Shown piece after piece: positions 56,900-64,000 of a stretch of 64,000 bases of DNA. Position 1 is the first letter of the stretch, and every line of letters starts with the position of its first letter. The DNA comes from Anas platyrhynchos. Its lineage: Eukaryota > Chordata > Aves > Anseriformes > Anatidae. The position numbers and the translations under genes were made by a program. The notes under the pieces are model-generated. The model was given only the letters and a program-made list of their open reading frames with translations, was not told where the DNA came from and made no database searches. Location: contig NC_092606.1 in NCBI RefSeq assembly GCF_047663525.1, forward strand, positions 8,306,501 through 8,370,500. The letters are read 5' to 3'.

Positions 56900-59800
56900 G
56901 CTCTAGCTTGTGTCCCCCTCCTCCCCTCCCAAAGTTCTCCAACATTGCTTTAATCTGTAATTAACAGGCAAAGAAATGAGGTGGGGGGGATTGGAAAAGA
57001 AAAAGGGAAGAAATATGATCTAAGCAACTGCTGGGAACATGTAGGAGACAGTGAAGTAAAAATTCTGTAGGAGTGGAGGCAAGCCCAAGTTTTGTCCTGT
57101 GGCTTCAGTACAAGCAGCTGTAGTGCAAGGGCTGCCCGGCAGCATGGAAGTACTGTGGCCTGCAGTGAGGGAGCTCTGGGTGGCATTTCCCAGCAGCTGG
57201 GCTCTGCTACTCTGAACACAGAGCCCTGCTGGTTGAGGGCAAGCTCTGTCCTTCCAGGCTGGGCGGTGGTCTGTTCCATACGGTGTCTTTGAGGTGAAAC
57301 TGGTCAGCTTGCTAGTGTTCTGCCCAGTTTCTTCCAACTTTTTTAGCTGTCTTGTTCCCTACTAGACCTAGCTGTTAACGGTGTCTTTAAAGTATGTGCA
57401 TACTGCAGGGTAAGCCAAGAGCCATGTTTTTTATTGAGGAAATGAGCCCTGACCTTCCTGCTGGTTTTACTGCTTCCCATAGCATGAAAGGGTGGGAAGT
57501 GTTCTGTCTTCCAGTGATTCGGTCCGCTCGCTATCCTCAAACGTGCTCTTAGGGCAGCTTGAGCAGAGAATCCAAATCCTCTGCAGTTACTCATTGAGGC
57601 AGACTGCAGCACCAGCCTGTCCCACCTGAATATCTCCTGAGGTGTAGCAGTAGGGCTGGCTGGCTGGAGATGGTGGCCTTCAGCTGCTTCCACAAGGCTT
57701 GCTCGTAGCTGGTCTTGCAAACCTAATGAGGGAGGCAATAATTTTATCCCTCTGCGTGGTGAAAAGTACCACTGCTGTGTGAGAGACAAAAAACAGCTCT
57801 TGTTCAAATAGTGTTTTTCTGTACCTACTAACCTTCGAGTCAAGGGTCTCCCACTGATGAAAGCAGCCAAATCCCAGTATAATTTTACCTTTTTTTAGTA
57901 GTTTAATAGATGTGTACATTTTGTGTTGCCTGGTTGTTTGGTTGTTTTTTTGTTTTTTTTTTGGAAGGCTCTGAAATATGCTTCCCATGTGGCTTGGGGT
58001 CAGACTCTTCCACTCCTTTTTCCCCTTCAAATATGTAATTAACATTTTCCTGTAGAGATCAAACCAGCTTGTGTCAACAGCTGACAAAACTTTTAATTTT
58101 CGTATGATTGTGTCATTTCAGTTTTGTAGGAGGAAGCAAGACTTTTTCCCACCTCCCACCAGCAAAGGGCAGCTCAGGTTTAAGCTGTAATGCTTAACGT
58201 TACCTGCAGCTTGAGGCTAAACCTGGCATGGCAAAGCCTAGACCAAGGAGGTTACCAGCAGCAGCAGTAACAAACAGATAATTCCCTCTGTGGCTATTCA
58301 TACTCTCACTACGTTATTTCTAGTAGCAGTGCTGAGTTTTCTTCAAGCTTGAACTTAAAAATGAGCAAAACTGCAGCAGGAGTGTAGTAGACAGGTTTTG
58401 GTACTGAAATTAAATGAAGGCATAGCTCTGCTTTGCTGCTGTGGAACAAGCTTTGTGTTCCTGCAGGGGGATTGCAGCTTGGGAAGGTTGGTGTGATGAC
58501 TGGGGGCACTGTGGGTGAATGCCCAGGAGTAAGCAGCGTGCACCTAACGTGCTGTGAAGCTGTGCTGTCAGCACCCCAAAAATACAAACCACAGCTCCCA
58601 CACCCAGGAGCAGCTCTCAGGGAGCAGCCCATGTGCTGTGGCTGTGACTGCTGTTTGATGGCAGGAGAAACAAGTGGAGGAGCATTCTGCTGCAGGGGCG
58701 ATGGGCTGGTGCCTGGGTCTAGTTAGAGTTGTGCCCATGGGGGTGGCTTCCTTGCCTCTGGGAAGCAGCGGTGAGATGCACTGGGACAGCAGGAGAACCT
58801 CCAGTGTTGCCTGTGTGTTGGCTGTTGACCACGTGTTGGGTGTGCCAGAGCGATCACAGCCAAGAGTCCCTGTCCCAGGGCAGTTTGGGGCAATGCTGGT
58901 ATTTTACAACTTGTCTTATGATTTCTGTCATAGTTTCAATGCTGACTTCAGCACATAGACTAGGAGCGTTTGCTACCTGTAGCACTGACTGCTGGCTCCT
59001 CTTCAGAAAAAACAAGATCTTGAATTTTAGAGCAAATCCTATTGCAGCGTATCCTGTTTGTAGAAAAGATTTAATAATCAAGCTGGTAAACTTTGAAATG
59101 CACCCTTTGTCAGAGCGTTCAGCACAGTAACTTTCACAGCCACCCCTGTGCCCCTGACTGCTTTCAGCAAAGCTCCTCGGAGTGGCTTTTCCAGAATCTC
59201 CCTGTTTGCCTGGAGCGTGTCTTCGGACAAAGCTGAGCGTAGATGGCTGATTTCCTAAGCAGACCTCGTTCCTTCTCAGTGCATGAAGTACGTCTCAGGG
59301 TTATTCAGGCTGGCTTTCAGCAAGAACACAATCAGTGAGCTGTGAACTCCGGGCATCCTTGAAACTATGTGAAGTTGACGTTCTGCATTCTGAGGGTTTC
59401 TGGGTTTCGCTACCAGAGGAGCCCAGAAGCTCTGGAGGGATGAGGTGGTCAGTGTACATCTCCTGTCATATTCTAGCGCCGCATCAGTTACTTTGGGGGC
59501 ATTTTTTCTGGACTGGATTTTTGGGATTCCATTTTGTAGGTGACGCTTGTCGTAAAGTTTTATTAAGGGGAGTTTCTGTGGCTGGAGGGGAATCTGATTT
59601 CCAGCTGACTGGAATATTTCTAGTCTGGCAGCTGAATCCCTCCTCTTCTGTGTCACTTATCCCAGTACAGGCTTTTAAGGAATCGAGTACATATGAAGCA
59701 GCAGAGGGCTGTTTTTTAGCGTGTACATACATAGCACATTTATACAGTCTGCAGTTTATTCTGTTACTTGCGATACCACTCGGTATGGCAGTATTAAATC

Positions 59801-62800
59801 AATCAGGGGCATTTAAAACCGTGTGATCATGTTCTTGGACTCCGCTTTCTGAACTGATTTAATCCTTCGGTGCCAGACGCTCGACTGCCAGGCCTGGTGC
59901 ACGTTAGTAACAGCACTATCCTGATGGCATTGCAAGCCCTGAGCTAACTGGGAAATGTCCTCGGAAAGCTGTGTGTGTGCAGCGTGCACCTTTCTGCTCG
60001 TTAGGGGCTGTGCAGGAGCTTTGCTGGTTCCTCCCCTGCTTAGCTGGACAGGAGGGCTGGCAGGTGGGGTTCTGGTAGCAAGCTGTTACGCTGTGCGTAC
60101 GGTGCTGCTACTAGGGCTGAGGTCACGTTCCTCACGTTACTGTAGCTGCTCGGGTTATTAAATCTGAAGTATTTCACAGTTTCCTTTTCCACAGCTGCAA
60201 TAACTGTTACATGGCACTGCCTGCCCAGCGGCAGGCTAATTTTAACACCGGCTTCCCTCATTTCTGTCCCTTTTGCAGAAAAAGCTGTCCAAGGGCTTTA
60301 AGGATCTTCAGCGCTGTTACAGAAACAACCTGCTTACCTGTAAGCTCACGAATTCTTGTGCAAAGCTCTTAGAGTATCCCAGGGTTGGTGTCGTTGCTGG
60401 GAACACTGCTGGTTGCCACCTTTCTGCCCGGTAGGTCGCAGCCAGGTTAGTGTTCAGCACGGCAGGGATTTGCCTCCTACTATGAGATTGTTTTGTTCAT
60501 GTCACCGTGCTCCCAAGACCCGCCTCTTTCCTTTAAATAAACCAAAAAAATCACCAAGTACCTCTATGAACCCCGGCAAAATCTGTACTGTAACGAATCT
60601 GTAAAATTTATATTGCTGTAAAAAATTAAATAAAAGCATTCAAACCTTCTAGGTTTTTGTGTTCAAATATAAGAATTATTGTGTCAGCAAGGATGAACCG
60701 AGCAGGATAAGAACGGGAAGAAGCTTTACAGCACCATAGGGAGGCGCAGAATTAGTCCTTTCAAGTCTTACTTGGCCAAAATGCGTAAAGCATCTGGAAA
60801 CCCTAGCTGTGAGCTTTCTTTCCACTGGGTGGTAGCAGCTCGTATCTTCGGCTGTAACAGAGCTGCTTTCAGTTTCGGCTCGGTGAGATCAATTTGCAGT
60901 GGGGCGTGCAGCTGGGGCAGGGTGGGAGGTGCCACTTCCCCTTTAGCTGGGGAAGTGCTCAAACTGTAGCTCAGAGGAAAGACGGTTCTTGGGCTTCACA
61001 AAAACGTGTGCGCTCCGTTAGCAAGTCAGAGAATTTCCTCCAAGACGTGATTTTTCGTTAAAGCTGCCATGAAAACTTGGCAAAAACTCAAGTAACTTGT
61101 GGTCGGGGTGAGATGTGCTTGCTCTGGTCCCAGAGCTTGCAGGGGGGGTTGATCTGTGTGCAGGTCTCTCACAGTGTCACTGGTAATCTACTTGCAAAAT
61201 TTATGAGCCCCAGGAGAAAGATCCTGTTGGAGCTTGCAAAACTTTCCTCAGAACTTTAAGCGTGTCTCTGCAGAAAGGCCAGATTTAGATTTTTTTTTTC
61301 TAATCACAGTTTCTCTGACCAGCATTAGCTGTTAGCTCCAGCAAATGCAGCTGGTGATCAGACCCCACCTTTACCAGAGGATGTCACCTGGCCCCCAGGG
61401 CATTCAGCAGGTAAGCTGGAGCCAGAAGCTGCCTTCCCACGGCCTCTCTGGGCCCCAAGAGATCTTTCTGCAGCTGGGTAGCAGAAGGAGGGGGAAAAAA
61501 AATAGAGTTGGGTTCATTGGTAAAACGGACTGAAGGTAAATGTGCTCACATGGGAAAGACAGGAGCTGAAATGGGGCAGCTTTGAAAGGACAAAGATGGA
61601 ATTGTAATGTGTTTCCCATCAGTTACTGCAGCAGATAAAAGCGTGTTGCGCCCTTCTTTGGCCTTTTACCAGGCCAGAAATGGTTTCTAGCAGCGGGTAC
61701 GGATGTGCCACGGGGATTGCGAAAGTGTCAGGCACTGCGTGGAGCCTGATACCAACATGAGCAGAGTTTGATGTTCAGGAGGAGAACTTGTGGCTGTGTT
61801 GGTGGCCACATGGAGCGAGGGCTCTGACGCTGAAGCGCTTCTGGTGAGAAATATAAAATATATATCTAAAAAACATAAAGATGGACGGGAAGTGGTGTCT
61901 GTGTAGCCATCTGCCTTGCTGAGTAAGGCGAGAAAAGGGCACGATCAGCCTTGTGGAGGGACTGACGTCCTCAAAGGGTGTCGCTCGACCCAAGGGCTGC
62001 TGTAACATACTCGAGGTGACCCCACTGCCTCGTATGGCCGATCCTCCTCGCTAACCGTGCCGCTCCTCGGGCACTGCAGTGGCTTTTACCTGCCCTGCAG
62101 GGGCTGGGCAGCCGGGACTATGGGCGCCCAGCACGAGGTGCCTTTGCTCCAGCCCGTGCCAGCCTTGGTAAGGTCCCTGCGGAGGCACTGAGTCATCTCT
62201 GAAGCTGTGGGGCGGATCAGAGAGGCTGCGGGCAAGTAAAGGGTCTCTTTTTAGCACTGGTTGTTCCTAATAAAATAATAAACTTCTTCTGATATGAAAA
62301 AGGAGAACTGTAATCGTCCCCAGCATAGTCAGAGCAACGGTTTTGCTATAAGCAACATTTTTTTAAAGCTTCTGTCAGCTGCTTATGTTTAAGTAGACAA
62401 ATGCTGCTAAAAAACACGTAATAAACTACTTCATAGCTGTGAGCTCTGCCAGAAAAGCCCATTTCGTAGCAGCTGGACCAGCAGTGGGAGGTGGTGCAGT
62501 TTGCATCCCGTGCACAGAGCCACGCGTACGCCCTACAAGCCATTCACAGCTGGCTCTCGCTCTTCTGGCCTCTGGTTCAGCCCCCACGCACTGAGTTTTT
62601 TGATCCATGCCTGGATTTCACATGGGAGCCCTTTATTTTTGCACCTCTGGTTAGAATCGGAGTAGATAAAATCTAAATATGAGCGCATAGGCGCAGACGG
62701 TGGTTAACTGTCTTGGCAGAGCAATGTTTCCTCTGACAGCCTGATAGCAAAGTTCCCATCCCGGAGTTGCGGACGCTGTGAGCAGATGATTATTTTATCA

Positions 62801-62900
62801 TTTTCGTGATAGAAGAGTTCCCTTCTGGGGGAGAGAGGGAGAGGGAAGGTTGCAGCTCACTGGCTGCAGCATCTCGAGGGCGCCCCGGCTCATTTAAATA
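56900..62900. other. no gene recognised; possible 3' UTR or intergenic sequence
   Basis: No exon of a known family was recognised on either strand. The longest frames (57343-57870 minus and 59335-59826 plus) show no recognisable domain. The strong plus-strand polyadenylation signal at 60629 suggests that part of this stretch is transcribed. Confidence 0.45.
60629..60634 (+). terminator. strong polyadenylation signal of an unidentified plus-strand transcript
   Basis: AATAAA is followed 17-30 nt later by a GT-rich element (aggtttttgtgttc), the full arrangement of an efficient site. It is 5.5 kb after the EIF4H stop codon, so it could end a very long EIF4H 3' UTR or another transcript. Confidence 0.4.
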
Positions 62901-62925
62901 CAACAAAATTTCCCTTGGCTGAACG

Positions 62926-62933
62926 ATTTGCAT
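62926..62933 (+). promoter_or_regulatory. octamer element ATTTGCAT
   Basis: A perfect POU/Oct-factor octamer, 97 bp upstream of a TATA box at 63030. Single 8-mers occur by chance, so the support comes from the TATA box and initiator that follow. Confidence 0.35.
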
Positions 62934-63029
62934 GCCCGTATGTATGTAGTGCCCTGGTGAGAGGTGGCGTGAGGCGTTTTGTTTGCAGTTGTAAAACGTG
63001 TGCCGGGCTGGCTGTTGCACTCTGCCAGC

Positions 63030-63063
63030 TATAAATACGCGGGGCTGCCGCGTGCACGTCCTA
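63030..63063 (+). promoter_or_regulatory. candidate TATA + initiator core promoter
   Basis: TATAAATA at 63030-63037 is followed by a good initiator match, CTATTCT, whose A lies at 63063, 33 bp from the start of the TATA box. This spacing is that of a focused RNA polymerase II promoter. No coding exon was recognised downstream within the window, so the first exon may be non-coding. Confidence 0.35.
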
Positions 63064-64000
63064 TTCTTAGAGCAGGATTCGTGTCCCTGCACCACGTCAG
63101 GGCTTCAGGCCAGCAGTTACCCCCGAGCCCTTATTCATAACCCCTCCTTAGTCTTTTCAAGTGCAAAAGAAAATCATAAGCTACTGTTTTGGGGTTGTTT
63201 TACTGTTTTTTTATCAGTGCAGTGCGTTTGTGCTCACCATCTGCACGCTGCCACTGCTGGAGCACGAGACAAGGTTTTGTTCTTACTGCCGGGCAGAACG
63301 GGTCTCGGTGGGGCTGCCAGTCTGGCTGCTAGCAGCAGTGCCCTCCGGCTCTGCGCTGCCCTTCCAAGGCTCATCCTGTCTGTAAAACCTGAGAGAAGGC
63401 TTCCAACTTAGCTCGCCTCTTCCAAGCTTTGTCAGGCAGCGCCTGCCGCAAGTAACGCTCAGCGCAGCGATGATTGTCCCGAGGCTCTTTGCTAGAGGGG
63501 AAACGACTGCGGGCGTTGAATGTTTGAGGGGCATCAGCCAAATCTGGAGCTCGAGGGCTCTGTCAGCGTGCGTGGCTCTCACCCGAGCCTCTTCCTCTCC
63601 CCCTGAGGATCTGAACGGCTTCTGCGAGAGGTGGCTCTGTGCGAGCACCGCCCGTGGGGCTCCCGTGAGCCGGAGAGGGGCTGACCGGCGGCCGGCGGCG
63701 GATGTTGGGGTTAATGATTCAGATGGTGACAGGAAACCAGCAGCTGGCTAACGATCCTCTCCTCGGAGGAACCGGCACTCGGAGGCGCGTGAGGAGCTGG
63801 GACGCATGGGGACGGCCGGCTGAGGCTGCAGGTGAGCTGGGACGGGCGGGTGGCACCCAGGCTTTGGGGACACGCAGGTGGTCCCGACGGCGCGGTGAGC
63901 TCGCAGATCCCAGGCTGGAGCTCAGTGAGTGTTTTAGCTAAGGTTTGGGGTTGCCCCTGCCAGATTTCTCTGAAACACGCTGTGTTACTCCCCGCTGCTG
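63064..64000. other. GC-richer flank, no exon recognised
   Basis: CpG content rises toward the right edge (ggcggccggcggcgg near 63690). A GTGAGCTG donor-like site lies near 63831. The stretch could hold non-coding first exons of the next gene, but no coding sequence is visible. Confidence 0.35.

Noticed and set aside
57343-57870. 175-codon minus-strand open frame downstream of EIF4H
   Set aside because: There is no recognisable family, composition like non-coding sequence, and a length expected by chance in 64 kb. No splice structure supports it.
59335-59826. 163-codon plus-strand open frame
   Set aside because: There is no domain, and the surrounding sequence looks like 3' UTR or intergenic DNA. 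Frames of similar length occur several times in the window.

Overview
The window looks like bird nuclear DNA. It has vertebrate split genes with GT-AG introns, a CpG-rich divergent promoter, and a CR1-type retroposon 3' end typical of sauropsid genomes. The species cannot be fixed from the sequence. Two protein genes are certain, and together they fill about 21.9-56 kb.

MYBBP1A (MYB-binding protein 1A, a nucleolar HEAT/armadillo-like protein of the Pol5p family) runs on the minus strand. I mapped 23 phase-consistent coding exons from the start codon at 44433 down to 21891. They join without a frame break into 1028 codons, about three quarters of the roughly 1330-residue mammalian protein. The C-terminal exons (basic tail, nucleolar signals) were not found in the 21.9 kb to the left, so the gene is incomplete here.

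EIF4H (translation initiation factor 4H) runs on the plus strand from 45359 to 55119 in seven coding exons. These give a complete 255-residue protein with one RRM and an RG-rich tail, including the 66-nt cassette exon. Its promoter has a TATA box, and 3'-UTR polyadenylation signals follow the stop codon.

The two genes lie head to head with 925 bp between start codons, inside a GC-rich island. That island also holds a 17-bp minisatellite, a YY1-type element with a tiny uORF, and an AT-rich block with four minus-strand AATAAA hexamers. One gene serves ribosome biogenesis and transcriptional control, the other cap-dependent initiation. In human they sit on different chromosomes (17p13 and 7q11.23).

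Left region (1-21.9 kb): no recognised gene. It holds the CR1 copy, a short 34-bp tandem repeat, an A-tail with an upstream AATAAA that resembles a retrocopy end, and a few weak candidate minus-strand exons.

Right region (56-64 kb): no recognised exon. It has polyadenylation signals at 56.85 kb (convergent on both strands) and 60.63 kb, and an octamer + TATA + initiator arrangement near 63.0 kb that may be the promoter of an unseen next gene. I found no CRISPR, prokaryotic or viral system. The long open frames outside the two genes look like chance.
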